NCBI RefSeq assembly: GCF_003594875.1 | Contig: NZ_QZEY01000019.1 | Coordinates: forward strand, 62,001-126,000 | Length of the DNA: 64,000 nucleotides | Reading direction: 5' to 3' | Source of the DNA: Bailinhaonella thermotolerans | GTDB taxonomy: Bacteria > Actinomycetota > Actinomycetes > Streptosporangiales > Streptosporangiaceae | Shown here: in pieces, positions 15,541-23,834 of the stretch | Layout of the letters: the number at the start of each line of letters is the position of its first letter | Position numbering within the stretch: position 1 is the stretch's first letter | Notes under the pieces: generated by a model | The model's database searches: none | Seen by the model: only the letters and a program-made list of their open reading frames with translations | What the model was told of the DNA's origin: nothing | Made by a program: the position numbers and the translations under genes

Positions 15541-15711
15541 GCGCCACCCTCCGGGCCGAACCCGGCGCCTGGCAGTAAACGCCCCCACCATGGGCACCGT
15601 TGACGGCAGTAGCGACGGCAACAACCACGGATCTCCCCACACAACCACAGACGCCAGCGGAAGGCATAACCCGCTCTGACCAGCGAAGAAGCAGGTAGAG
15701 GGGTACCGCGT

Positions 15712-16094
15712 AGCACACGTACTATGTGCTGGCGGGCAGACTTCGGCCCTGGTTCACAACAGCGATAGCGACTGTGGAATTGGTGGGGAGCTGATTGGCG
15801 ACGAAAGGTCCGATCACATCCTTGCTGCTCACAGGTGTCCAGGGGCTGCGGATAAGGATGCTTTCCCAAAGAAGTGGCTTGCTGACCAGATTCTGGATGC
15901 TGTTGCTGACGCGGTGACGAGTCCAAATCGTCAAGAAACCCGGTACAAGAGGTGTGCTGCGCATGCCGAGAACCCTGAAGACCAGGAGAAGCGAGCCTGC
16001 GGTTCAGAATGTGGCCGGGACCGCGGGAGGGGTGAGAATTCTGGTGCGGTACGCACCTCTCATTGGAGAGGCGCTCATCGGGTTCCCGAATTGA
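15712..16094 (+). pseudogene. Polymorphic toxin tip cassette 2: HINT end plus EndoU-like nuclease, frameshifted
   Basis: It starts at the same H-T-Y-Y-V-L-A-G junction as cassette 1, but a G is missing in the following run (near 15733) and breaks the frame before A-L-V-H-N. The toxin then reads S-D-H-I-L-A-A-H-R-C-P-G-A-A-D-K-D-A-F-P, W-L-A-D-Q-I-L-D-A-V-A-D-A-V. After a second shift around 15960-15990 come G-G-V-R-I-L-V-R-Y-A-P and I-G-F-P-N. These pieces match the order of the bacterial EndoU toxin domain (K-H-I-L-x-G-H, W-S-D-D-K-I-x-D-x-I, G-x-P-x-N). No start codon or delivery region is present, so it is a silent cassette. Confidence 0.7.
15713..15736 (+). repeat. 24-bp direct repeat at the HINT/toxin junction, copy 2
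   Basis: Identical to 13953-13976. Sequence before and after differs completely between copies, as expected if different tips are swapped behind one junction. Confidence 0.75.
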
Positions 16095-16144
16095 GGAGAT
16101 AGTTCAACAGTTCTGGGCGCGGAATCTTTGATGATTGGAGGATC

Positions 16145-16639
16145 ATGGAGAGAGACGCGAGACTGATGGAGATGTTGCATCGTCTGGATGATCCCGAGTG
16201 GCCAGAGGCGCCGGCCGACTATAGTGCAGCCGATACTGCAGCTTTATTCAGCCGTCTGGCCGTACAGGTCGGTTCTCGCTTCTCAACACCTTGTGAGATC
16301 GATCGAGACATCCAGGACTCCGCTCAGTACGGGCAAATCGAAGTGCCGGGGGAAGCCACAGTTTGCGGGACGAGGATCGTTGTCCTGGTGAGCAAGTTCA
16401 AGCCATTGGCCATGGTGGCGGCCGATAACCCTGGCGCCTTCTTGGGTACGAATGAAGCGCGCGATGAAGGCGCACTCGACGCGAGCGACCTTGAGAAGGT
16501 AGAGCAAGCTCTTGCGGGATCGGGGTACGTCACGATTCCGGAAGAACTCCTCGCAGATCGCTATGACGGCCCCACTCTCCTGCGTTTCCACGGTTCTGGG
16601 GAGCCGAGTTGGTGGGATCGGTTTTTCGGTTCTTTCTGA
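16145..16639 (+). CDS. Putative immunity protein for the EndoU-like cassette
   Basis: 164 residues from ATG 16145 after GGAGGATC. Soluble and acidic, with R-I-V-V-L-V-S-K-F-K-P-L-A-M-V and a C-terminal W-W-D-R-F-F-G motif. It follows the EndoU-like tip directly and shares the moderate GC content of the cassette region, which supports immunity by context. Unlike its partner it is intact, as expected if an orphan immunity gene is retained for protection against relatives. Confidence 0.6.
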   Translation: MERDARLMEMLHRLDDPEWPEAPADYSAADTAALFSRLAVQVGSRFSTPCEIDRDIQDSAQYGQIEVPGEATVCGTRIVVLVSKFKPLAMVAADNPGAFLGTNEARDEGALDASDLEKVEQALAGSGYVTIPEELLADRYDGPTLLRFHGSGEPSWWDRFFGSF

Positions 16640-16738
16640 CGGGATCCTAGGTATCAGGTCCCATAACGTTGACGCCTATGGTCGCAGGGGATTCGATATC
16701 CGATTCGGCCCGGCCGCGCCATAATAAGGGACCGTGCA

Positions 16739-17158
16739 GTGGCAAAGATCAGCCCCTCCGTGCGGGCCGCGGCCGCCATGCGTTGCGTCCATGGGCGTTC
16801 AGGCTCGGCGATGCCCTCCCACATGCGTGCCTGGGCTCGGGCGAACTCGGCGATGAAGCGGGGTGGAGCTGCCTGCCATGGGGACCTCCTGCACGGCCGC
16901 GCCGCCGACCTCGGGTCCAGTCAGCGCCGCAGCGCGCTGCGGCACACCGCCTGGCTCGCCCTGGCCCATGCCCGCGCCGGCGACCCGGACGCTTCGGCGG
17001 AGGCAGCCCGCGCCGCGCTGACCCGGCTCCCCCAGATCGCCTCCCGCGAGTGCCGGGACCTGCTGTGCGCCGTGGCGGCGGAGCTGGAAACCAACGCCCC
17101 TCGACCCGGCTCTGCAGCGCACGCGGTGCTCGCCGATCTACGGCGCACCCTGCGCTGA
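16739..17158 (+). pseudogene. C-terminal fragment of an XRE/TPR-type regulator
   Basis: From about 16900 the frame reads R-H-T-A-W-L-A-L-A-H-A-R-A-G-D, A-A-R-A-A-L-T-R-L and H-A-V-L-A-D-L-R-R-T-L, which is the typical tail of large actinomycete HTH-TPR regulators such as the one at 670-2055. The preceding 50 codons look random and no HTH is present. GTG 16739 lacks a ribosome site. I read this as a truncated gene; a small TPR protein is the alternative. Confidence 0.5.
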
Positions 17159-17337
17159 CTCCGTCGACCGGGGCAACATTCTGGTGGAATGATGCACCAG
17201 GACTCGGCTCATCGAGCTCCGGATTCGAATCACCGTCACAGACGGTGCCTCCGAAGCCGCGCGAGGCGCCATCGCCCGAGACGCGGCGGCAGCACGGCGA
17301 ACGCCCTGAACCAGGCCCTGGCCGCATTGCACACGGC

Positions 17338-17343
17338 TACGCT
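17338..17343 (+). promoter_or_regulatory. -10-like TACGCT box for the leaderless NUDIX gene
   Basis: TACGCT, then CCCAGC, then GTG at 17350: the same leaderless pattern as at 523-528 and 10749-10754. Confidence 0.4.
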
Positions 17344-17349
17344 CCCAGC

Positions 17350-17670
17350 GTGACCACGATCGAGGGCAGCGACCTTCAGGACTTGCTCGCCGGCGCTGCC
17401 CGCGACGCCATCACCAGGCTCGTGGTCGATACCGGCGGTCGGGTGCTCATCGTGCGCCGTGCGGCCGATGACGTGTTCCTGGCCGGTGTTGAGGAACCGC
17501 CCTCCGGCGGCGTCGAGCCCGGCGAGATCCTGCTGAGCGCTACAGCGCGAGCTCACCGAAGAGATCGGCTGGGCCGGCCCGCTCGCTCTCGCCCCCCGTG
17601 GTTTCGTCACCTATTTCGACGCCATCGGCCAGCGGGCCACGCCCGATGACCGGCTGCCCCGGCCCCGCAC
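17350..17670 (+). pseudogene. NUDIX hydrolase, frameshifted
   Basis: GTG 17350 opens a NUDIX protein: T-R-L-V-V-D-T-G-G-R-V-L-I-V-R-R, then P-S-G-G-V-E-P-G-E. A one-base shift near 17536-17545 splits the NUDIX box; the other frame continues L-Q-R-E-L-T-E-E-I-G-W, completing the G-x5-E-x7-R-E-x2-E-E-x-G-W signature. The tail after G-F-V-T-Y-F-D is also lost. NUDIX enzymes hydrolyse nucleoside-diphosphate-linked compounds; this copy cannot make a whole one. Confidence 0.75.
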
Positions 17671-17760
17671 CGCACGTGGTCTCGGGCGATCTGCAGCGCG
17701 CCCTCCATGACATCCAGCCCGCCCACGACCGCCGAGTGATCTCAAAGGGAGTCAACCCAG

Positions 17761-18818
17761 ATGCCCCCGCCTGGCCACGAGGCCCCGCCTGGACTCGCCG
17801 AGGTGCTCGCGACCGCGTACGGCCTGCCCGGCGCCGCCGTATGTCGTCTGCCCGCCGGCACGGCGACGGCGAACTACCTCGGCACCGCCGGCGGCCGCCC
17901 CGTCTTCGTCAAGCACTATTCGCCCGGAACCGATTTGGACGCGGAACAGGCCGCCGTCGAACTCTCCGAGTACGTTGCCACTTGGCTCGTCCCCACGGCC
18001 CGCATCATCCCTACCCGGGCCGGCGCCCTCCTGCACCGCCAGGGGCCGTACGCGTGCTCGGTGTGGGAGCGCGTGGACGCCAGCCCACCCGGGCGCGCGG
18101 GGATGACCCGGGAGCAGATGGCGTCGACCGGTCGCATCGTGGGGCGGCTGCACCGCGTTCTCGCCGCCCATCCGGCCGCGCCGTCCGCGCTCGTCTCATC
18201 GGCCACGTTGTGCGATCCCGCCGACGCGCACCGGCGGTTCACCCGGCTCCTCGCCGCCCTGCCCTCGCCGCCGCTCCGGGACGCCTGGCAGGAGTGGGCC
18301 GCCGACGCCCTCACCCGCCGCCTGGCGCTCCTTCCCCGCATCGCCGCCCTCCTCGACGGCCTCGCCCCGCTGCGACGGCAGGTCGTCCACGGCGACCTCG
18401 CCGCCCCGAACGTACTCCTGCGCGGCACCGAGGTCGCCGCGCTCATCGACTTCCGCCCCCCGCGCGCCCGCCCCCTCGCCTGGGAGATCTCCCGCATCGC
18501 CTGCGACCCCGGCACCGTCCTCCACAGCGGGAACGGCCCGCTGGGCTCACCGGCTTCGCCACCGGCTACCTCAGCGAGAACCCCTGCGGACACCCGTCGC
18601 TCGCCGCCGCTGTCCGTGCCTGGGCCTGCTACACCGCGTGCTCGGCCTACCCCTTCGAGGACCTCATCGGCGGCCGCCCCGCCCTGCCCCAGGCTCTGCG
18701 CGAGTACGCACAGGACCGCGACCGGGCACTATCGATCGTCCTCGGCTCGCTGGCGGACATCGAGTACCGCCTCGGCGCTGCGCCGCCCCCACAGCAGCGA
18801 GATCGAGGTCCCGGCTGA
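17761..18818 (+). pseudogene. Aminoglycoside-phosphotransferase-family kinase, frameshifted
   Basis: From ATG 17761 (GGGAG upstream) the protein has P-V-F-V-K-H-Y (ATP-binding Lys), H-G-D-L-A-A-P-N-V-L-L near residue 214 (catalytic Brenner motif) and A-L-I-D-F near residue 230. Near 18541-18549 the frame slips. The true C-terminus (G-F-A-T-G-Y-L, W-A-C-Y-T-A, A-D-I-E-Y-R-L) is in the +1-shifted frame and stops at 18818. The catalytic core is intact, so a read-through or sequencing error could restore a protein of about 350 residues, but as written the gene is broken. Confidence 0.7.
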
Positions 18819-19231
18819 ACCGCATGATCTCCCGCCCCCGCGGCCGGCGGACAGGCCCGCTTCCCCGCCGCACCCAGGGGCGGGCGCCTACGGCGCCGGG
18901 CGCGGAGCGCGCAGGACCCGGGCGCGGCCCGCCAGGGCCACCTGCCGCCGCACGCGTCCAGGAGCCGATCCCGCCACAGCTCCCGGACCTCGATCGGGAG
19001 CGCTGTCTCCCCGCCCGTCTCCGGCAGGGTTCCCGGGGGATGAGCCCGAGCACGACGGTGCCGTCGTCGGCCACGCGCTGCCACAGCCGGGCCGGGCGAG
19101 CGAGTATCCCCGAGCGGGTTCCCGTCGTGACGGGCAAAGGCTCACGCCTCTGCCCCGCCGCGCCAGGACGGGGCGGAACGCCTGCGCGAGGCAGCGGAGG
19201 GGCTTCACCTGTGGGAATGTCAGATGGCGGC
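18819..19231. other. Decayed region without a recognisable intact gene
   Basis: Minus-strand pieces such as L-W-Q-R-V-A-D-D-G-T-V-V-L-G-L-I-P and, in another frame, G-T-L-P-E-T-G-G-E-T-A-L-P-I-E-V-R-E-L-W-R-D-R-L-L look like remains of one protein broken by frameshifts. I cannot name the family. Confidence 0.3.
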
Positions 19232-19328
19232 GGGTGGACCAGCCTTACCGACAGGGCGCGGATCTGCCCGATCAGCGCATCGACGAGCTGGCCGCGGGTG
19301 TCTCGCCGCGCGCGGTGCCGTCGCTCAC
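19232..19328 (-). pseudogene. N-terminal fragment of an FxLD-system methyltransferase
   Basis: From GTG 19328 the minus strand reads R-G-Q-L-V-D-A-L-I-G-Q-I-R-A-L before losing similarity; the gene at 10741 has R-G-Q-L-A-D-A-L-I-E-R-I-R-A-L at the same place. Together with the adjacent HD gene this shows that the pair 'HD gene - methyltransferase start' exists twice in the window. Confidence 0.6.
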
Positions 19329-19345
19329 TGTCGTCGGTGGCCAGC

Positions 19346-19918
19346 TCACCGCGTGGTTCGCTCCAGCCACGCGAGGGTCCCCTGCGCCAGCGCCTCCTGA
19401 GCGACACGCTTAGCGGATGCGGTGACCAGCCCGGCGAGGGACGTCTCGATCCACGGCTGCACGTTGCGGTGCCCCTGCTCCTCGTACTCGCGGGCCTGCA
19501 GCAGGCAGTCCAGCCGATCGGCGTCGCGCGCGCACCGCGCCTCCGGGGTCTCCCCCGCCTCGTACTCCGCCACCGCCCCGGTGATCATCTCGCGGACGGG
19601 CGCGGGCACCCGCCGTGCCTGGGCCGCGGTCACCGTCTCGGCGGGGACGGGCGTCACGTACCGCTTGGCGAGGTGCGGCAGGTCCGTGGTGCGGGTCTCC
19701 TGCGAGTCGTGCCAGACCGCCAGCAGCGCGGCCCGCTGCGGGTCGGCTCCCTCCATCGCGGCCAGGACGGCGGCGATGACACTGACCCGCCAGGAGTGGT
19801 CGGCGACGGACTCGGGTGTGGGGACGCCGGCGGTGTGCCAGCCGGTCCGGGGGAAGCGTTTGAGCAGCCCGAGCTCGTAGAGGAGTGCGGTCACGTCCGG
19901 TATCTGGTCGTCCAACAT
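19346..19918 (-). CDS. HD-domain hydrolase (YfbR/5'-nucleotidase-like)
   Basis: 190 residues from ATG 19918 with GGAAGG upstream. It has the metal-dependent HD layout: V-A-D-H-S-W-R-V near residue 40, A-V-W-H-D-S-Q-E near residue 68 and a later C-A-R-D-A-D-R-L-D. YfbR-like proteins hydrolyse deoxynucleoside monophosphates; the substrate here is not shown. A truncated copy of the 3' half lies at 10767-11084. Confidence 0.75.
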   Translation of the reverse strand: MLDDQIPDVTALLYELGLLKRFPRTGWHTAGVPTPESVADHSWRVSVIAAVLAAMEGADPQRAALLAVWHDSQETRTTDLPHLAKRYVTPVPAETVTAAQARRVPAPVREMITGAVAEYEAGETPEARCARDADRLDCLLQAREYEEQGHRNVQPWIETSLAGLVTASAKRVAQEALAQGTLAWLERTTR

Positions 19919-20225
19919 CGCGCCTTCCGTCAGCGGCGGGACATCACCATCCCGTGCCGCAGGACTTCGAATTCTCGCAGGGCCTGAATCCGGCACCCGT
20001 CCGTCGCCCACCGAAGAGCGCTCGCCGTCGCGGCAGGGGCTTCGGCGGGCCCTCCGAGGCGGCCGTCGTTCCCCGTGGGCTTGTCGGTCCGGGGCTGGGG
20101 CCGCTGCGGATGACACGCGGGCCTGCAGGGCATCCGGCCAGGTCGCAAGAGGGCGGGGCCCGGCGCTGGTGGCCGGGCCCCGCTGGGGTGGGTGAGTGGT
20201 GCCGCACGCTGGTGGCGCGGCCGAG
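19919..20225. other. Intergenic region with terminator
   Basis: No intact gene. A minus-strand scrap (A-L-R-E-F-E-V-L-R-H-G-M-V-M-S-R-R) near 19930-20020 has no start and may be a gene tail. The hairpin at 20153-20183 ends the leftward DUF4097 gene. Confidence 0.35.
20153..20183 (-). terminator. Perfect 12-bp GC hairpin
   Basis: GCGGGGCCCGGC, seven-nt loop, GCCGGGCCCCGC, located 42 nt past the stop of the leftward DUF4097 gene; no T run. Confidence 0.6.
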
Positions 20226-20993
20226 TCAGCGGTAGCGGACGTTGCCGGCGGAGCTGCGGGCGTGAACGCACTCGCGCTGGTAGCGGCCGCTGATCTTGAC
20301 GTTCCCCGCCGAGGTGACCGCGGTGAGTCGGGCGGGCTCGTCGGCGACGACGGCGATGTTGCCCGCGGAGGTGCTCAGCGACGCGTGTCCCGAGACGGCG
20401 TTGGCGCGGATGTTGCCGGCCGAGGAGACGGCCGTCAGGTGGCCGCTGCTGGACTCGATGGACACGTTGCCCGCGGAGGTCGTCATGTCCGCGTCACCGA
20501 CCAGGTGCTCGGCCCAGATGTCGCCGGCGCTGGTCCGCATCCGCACGCCGGCCAGCCGGCCGACGCCGCGCACGTCGCCGGCCTCCGTGGACAGGTCCAG
20601 CGTGATCTCCGGCGGCACCGTCACGGTGATGGTGAGGTCGCCGGGGTTGTACGCCTGGACACCCTGGCCGCCCCCGACCTGGATGTTGCCGAAGACGGCG
20701 CCGGAGACGGAGATGGCGCCGTGGAAGCTCTGGCGGACGCTGCCGCCATTGGAGGAGATGACGACGCTGCCGGGGTGAGCCTGGGTGCGGACGTGCGGGA
20801 CGCGCACGACCGCGTCCTTGCCGTCGCGGACCAGCTCGGCCCGCTCGGCGGCCTCGACGTACTCGCCGGTGGCGTCGACGTCCATGGTGATGCCCGTGGC
20901 CGCGGGGGACACGATGATCGTGAGGTTGCCCTGCGGCAGGTGGGCGAGCAGGTTCGTGACGCCGCGGTGGTCCAGGGTCAGGGTGCGGTGCAT
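20226..20993 (-). CDS. DUF4097 beta-strand-repeat protein
   Basis: 255 residues from ATG 20993 (GGGAG upstream). The C-terminal half repeats T-S-A-G-N/D-(I/V) units (M-R-T-S-A-G-D-I, T-T-S-A-G-N-V, V-S-S-A-G-N-I, S-T-S-A-G-N-I, V-T-S-A-G-N-V), each a rung of the right-handed beta-helix typical of DUF4097/DUF4098 proteins. No signal peptide or membrane segment is seen, so this copy appears cytosolic. Function unknown; relatives often accompany PspC or sigma-factor genes, which are absent here. Confidence 0.8.
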   Translation of the reverse strand: MHRTLTLDHRGVTNLLAHLPQGNLTIIVSPAATGITMDVDATGEYVEAAERAELVRDGKDAVVRVPHVRTQAHPGSVVISSNGGSVRQSFHGAISVSGAVFGNIQVGGGQGVQAYNPGDLTITVTVPPEITLDLSTEAGDVRGVGRLAGVRMRTSAGDIWAEHLVGDADMTTSAGNVSIESSSGHLTAVSSAGNIRANAVSGHASLSTSAGNIAVVADEPARLTAVTSAGNVKISGRYQRECVHARSSAGNVRYR

Positions 20994-21154
20994 GGGTGCT
21001 CCCGATGAGGTGTTGATTGGTTCTGCCGGGGAGCACCGTGGGCGTGGCTCCGGCGCCGCCAATCCGGGACCCGTGAACCCCGGCCATGGCCTCGATCACA
21101 TGCCGGGGGCCACCAGGGAGCGGGGCCGGGGGGCATGCGGGGTGCGCGGGCGGG

Positions 21155-21898
21155 TCAGGCCGCGGGGGTGGCGGTCAGGCGGTGGGGTTCCAGTTCGGCG
21201 GTCAGGCGGATGCCGCCCAGGGTCGTGGAGGCGTCGGTGTCGGCGTTGGCCCTGCCCCACTCGGCGGCCTGCCGCCGCAGGCCGGGGCGGGTGGTGAAGA
21301 TCTCCACGGCCATCGCCTGGAACAGGGTGGTGCAGTAGCGGGTGCCCGGCCCCAGGTGGCACTCGGCGCTGACGCGGCGCACGTGGGTCTGGTCGTCGTA
21401 CTCGATGTCGACGCCGACGTCGTACTTGGAACCGTCCCGGGCCGTGCAGTACAGGCGGCTCCGAGCGCCGCTGATGGCCTTGGTGTCGGTCCACGGCCGG
21501 CAGCCCCACCCGTTGGCGCCCTTGAGCCAGCGGTCGGCCAGGTGGGAGACGGTGACGCCGGGCAGGTGACGCTGGCCGCCGTGGGGAAAGGCCGCCGGGA
21601 GCGGGCCGGGCGCGGCGGGACCGCTCTTGCCCGTGCCCGCGAAGCCGGCGGCCGCCCCCGCCACTCCCCCGGCCAGCAGTCCGCCGGCGATCAGCAGTAC
21701 GGCCAGCATCCCGGCGCGGCGGGCCGGCGGCCGGGGCGGGGCGGCGGGCCGCGGCCACGGGGGCGGGACGGGGCCGGCCGAGCCCGCCCGGAGCGGACGG
21801 CCCGCCCCGGGCGGGGACGACGGGTACGGGCCGGATCCGTGCGGCCGGTCCGGGGGCGATCCCCACGGTCCGGCGGGCGGCGGTTCGGGGTGGCTCAT
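21155..21898 (-). CDS. Pro-rich single-pass membrane protein with extracytoplasmic domain
   Basis: 247 residues from ATG 21898. A Pro/Gly/Arg-rich cytosolic tail of about 63 residues precedes one hydrophobic helix (M-L-A-V-L-L-I-A-G-G-L-L-A-G-G-V-A-G). The external domain has three Cys (W-G-C-R-P-W, L-Y-C-T-A, A-E-C-H-L-G) and ends in a beta-rich stretch. Family not recognised. It is followed by another exported protein with similar themes (paired Cys, short domain), so the two may work together at the envelope. Confidence 0.65.
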   Translation of the reverse strand: MSHPEPPPAGPWGSPPDRPHGSGPYPSSPPGAGRPLRAGSAGPVPPPWPRPAAPPRPPARRAGMLAVLLIAGGLLAGGVAGAAAGFAGTGKSGPAAPGPLPAAFPHGGQRHLPGVTVSHLADRWLKGANGWGCRPWTDTKAISGARSRLYCTARDGSKYDVGVDIEYDDQTHVRRVSAECHLGPGTRYCTTLFQAMAVEIFTTRPGLRRQAAEWGRANADTDASTTLGGIRLTAELEPHRLTATPAA

Positions 21899-21916
21899 GC
21901 GCGGCTCCAGGGCGGG

Positions 21917-22459
21917 TCAGGTGGTGAACGGGTCGATGGACAAGGTGACGTGGCCGGCGCGGCGGCCGGAGTCGAGCGTGTAGCGGTAGCCGGAGATGCG
22001 GCCCGTGCGGCCCTTCTGGGCGGTGACGCCCACGAGAACCCACCGGTGCACCTCGGCGACGACGGCGCGGTCGCCCGCGAACGGCAGCTCGGCCAGCCAG
22101 GACAGGTAGGCCATCGCGGCAGGTGAGCCGTCGACGGGGCCGGGAGTCCGCACGGAGGCGAACACGCTGGACAGCCGCCCGCCGGGGACGCGCAGCGTCA
22201 CCTCGAAGGCGGACTCGCCGATCTCCAGGGCGCACCGGACCGCCTCGGCTTCCTGCGGGACGCACTGGTGGCCCTTGCCCCGCAGTGCGGCCACGACGTC
22301 GGGGCCGCGCAGGCGGGGGACGCACAAGCCACCGCCCGGGCAGCGCTCCGGGCCGTATCCCCCGGCCGCGGAGGAGGCCGCCGCGTACGCGCCCGCCCCG
22401 GCCCCGGTGAACGCGATCGCCGCGGCGGCGCAGACCGCCGCCCATGCGCGCCGGCCCAT
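21917..22459 (-). CDS. Small secreted protein
   Basis: 180 residues if started at ATG 22459 (an in-frame ATG at 22480 overlaps the preceding gene). M-G-R-R-A-W followed by an Ala-rich hydrophobic stretch ending near A-Y-A-A-A-S is a signal peptide. The mature part has four Cys (C-P-G-G-G-L-C, H-Q-C, V-R-C). The start lies 2 nt after the stop of the HExxH lipoprotein gene, indicating an operon. Family not recognised. Confidence 0.6.
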   Translation of the reverse strand: MGRRAWAAVCAAAAIAFTGAGAGAYAAASSAAGGYGPERCPGGGLCVPRLRGPDVVAALRGKGHQCVPQEAEAVRCALEIGESAFEVTLRVPGGRLSSVFASVRTPGPVDGSPAAMAYLSWLAELPFAGDRAVVAEVHRWVLVGVTAQKGRTGRISGYRYTLDSGRRAGHVTLSIDPFTT

Positions 22460-22460
22460 C

Positions 22461-23834
22461 TCAGGCCCCCGCCCGGACATGGGCGGCCCAGCGCGCGAGG
22501 AACGCCTCGCCGTCCATGTCCATCACTCGCCGGCAGATGGCGTTGAAGATGGGCGCCTCCACCAGCGGCGTGCCGGTGGAGTCGCTGTAGCGGATGACCG
22601 CGGCGTACAGTTCCACGGCCGCCTCCTGGCCCTTGAGCCGCTCGGCGAAGGAGAAGACGGTGCTGCCCAGGGCGTAGTTGAAGGTGATGTCCGGGCCGTA
22701 GAAGGTCTTCGACAGCGGCGGCCTGCCGGTGAACGTCCCGGCGCGCACGCCGCGGGCGACGATGGCGCGCTGGACGTCGGCGCGGGCGGGGTCCTCCAGG
22801 TTCTCCACCCAGCGGGCGAACCCCTCCACCGCCCAGCGGGGCGTGTCCAGCCAGCCCACGCCGGGGATCACGGCGCTGGCCCGCGCCGTGACCGCGTGGG
22901 CCAGTTCGTGCCGCATCACGTGCCGGGGGTCGTCCTTCCATTTCTCGATGGCGGCCAGGTCGACGAGGATGCGCGAGCCGGCGTACTGCTCGCCGTACAC
23001 CTCGCCGCCGCCGCGCACGCCGCGCAGCGGGATCTCCAGTCCCTCGAACCGGTCCACGTCGCCGACCTCGTACCAGGCGCGGAAGCGCTTCCGGTCCCGG
23101 GTGAAGAACAGCACGTGGCCGGGGAACCTGACGCGCGACCCCCACAGCGCCTCGATCTTGGCGGCCTCGCCGCGGGCGGCGTCGGCGTACCGCGCCAGGT
23201 CCGGCACGCTGGCGTCGCCCGCCAGCCACACGTTGCCGCTCTGGATGACGGTCAGCGGCGTGGAGTGCCAGGGGGCGTTGGCGAAGGCGCCGTCCACGGC
23301 CCCGGCGACCTCGGCGGCGTTGCCGCGGGTGATCGGCACGATGTCGGCGATCATGGGGCGGCCCCGGCCGCGGGCCAGCTTGTACTGGAAGGCCTCGCCG
23401 GGGGCGACCCCGCCGGGCCCGGCGTCGGCGGTGAGCCGCATGACCGCGATCACCGGCGCGACGTGCCAGAACCCGCCGTGCTCGACGGTGTTCGCCTTGG
23501 CGGTGATGTAGTGCAGGTCGCGGAACTGGAACTGGGTCACGTTGGCGAACAGCCGGCGTTCGCGGGCGATCAAGTCGGCGTTGGAGGTGTCCAGGTCGGC
23601 CAGGAAGGCCCGCTCGTCCTTGCTCTTGAGCGCCGCGGCGCGCCGGGCGAGCATCGCCTCCAGCTCCGGGACGCCTCCCGTCGCGGGCTCGTCCCGGGTG
23701 TCGAAGGCCGGCGGGGCGCTCTGGCACCCCGCCACGCCCAGCAGCCCCGCCAGACCTGCGGCGCCGGCGAGCATCGCGCGGCGGCGGGGCAGCCCTGCGC
23801 CGCCAGGCGGCCGGTGATCGGATGTGGGTCCCAA
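22461..23834 (-). CDS. Exported lipoprotein with HExxH metallopeptidase motif
   Basis: 457 residues from TTG 23834, chosen because GGAAGGA lies just upstream; ATG 23774 would cut off the arginines. The N-terminus has R-R-R before A-M-L-A-G-A-A-G-L-A-G and a lipobox L-G-V-A-G-C, suggesting Tat export and a lipid anchor. The mature protein contains M-R-H-E-L-A-H-A-V-T, a zinc HExxH site, with W-A-V-E-G-F-A-R-W-V about 30 residues later supplying the downstream Glu of a gluzincin-like enzyme. Likely an extracellular peptidase acting at the cell surface; substrate unknown. Confidence 0.75.
   Translation of the reverse strand: MGPTSDHRPPGGAGLPRRRAMLAGAAGLAGLLGVAGCQSAPPAFDTRDEPATGGVPELEAMLARRAAALKSKDERAFLADLDTSNADLIARERRLFANVTQFQFRDLHYITAKANTVEHGGFWHVAPVIAVMRLTADAGPGGVAPGEAFQYKLARGRGRPMIADIVPITRGNAAEVAGAVDGAFANAPWHSTPLTVIQSGNVWLAGDASVPDLARYADAARGEAAKIEALWGSRVRFPGHVLFFTRDRKRFRAWYEVGDVDRFEGLEIPLRGVRGGGEVYGEQYAGSRILVDLAAIEKWKDDPRHVMRHELAHAVTARASAVIPGVGWLDTPRWAVEGFARWVENLEDPARADVQRAIVARGVRAGTFTGRPPLSKTFYGPDITFNYALGSTVFSFAERLKGQEAAVELYAAVIRYSDSTGTPLVEAPIFNAICRRVMDMDGEAFLARWAAHVRAGA

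Noticed and set aside
21086-22126. Plus-strand frame opposite the Pro-rich membrane protein
   Set aside because: Composition is Gly/Arg/Val shadow; the minus-strand genes have signal or membrane segments and proper starts.
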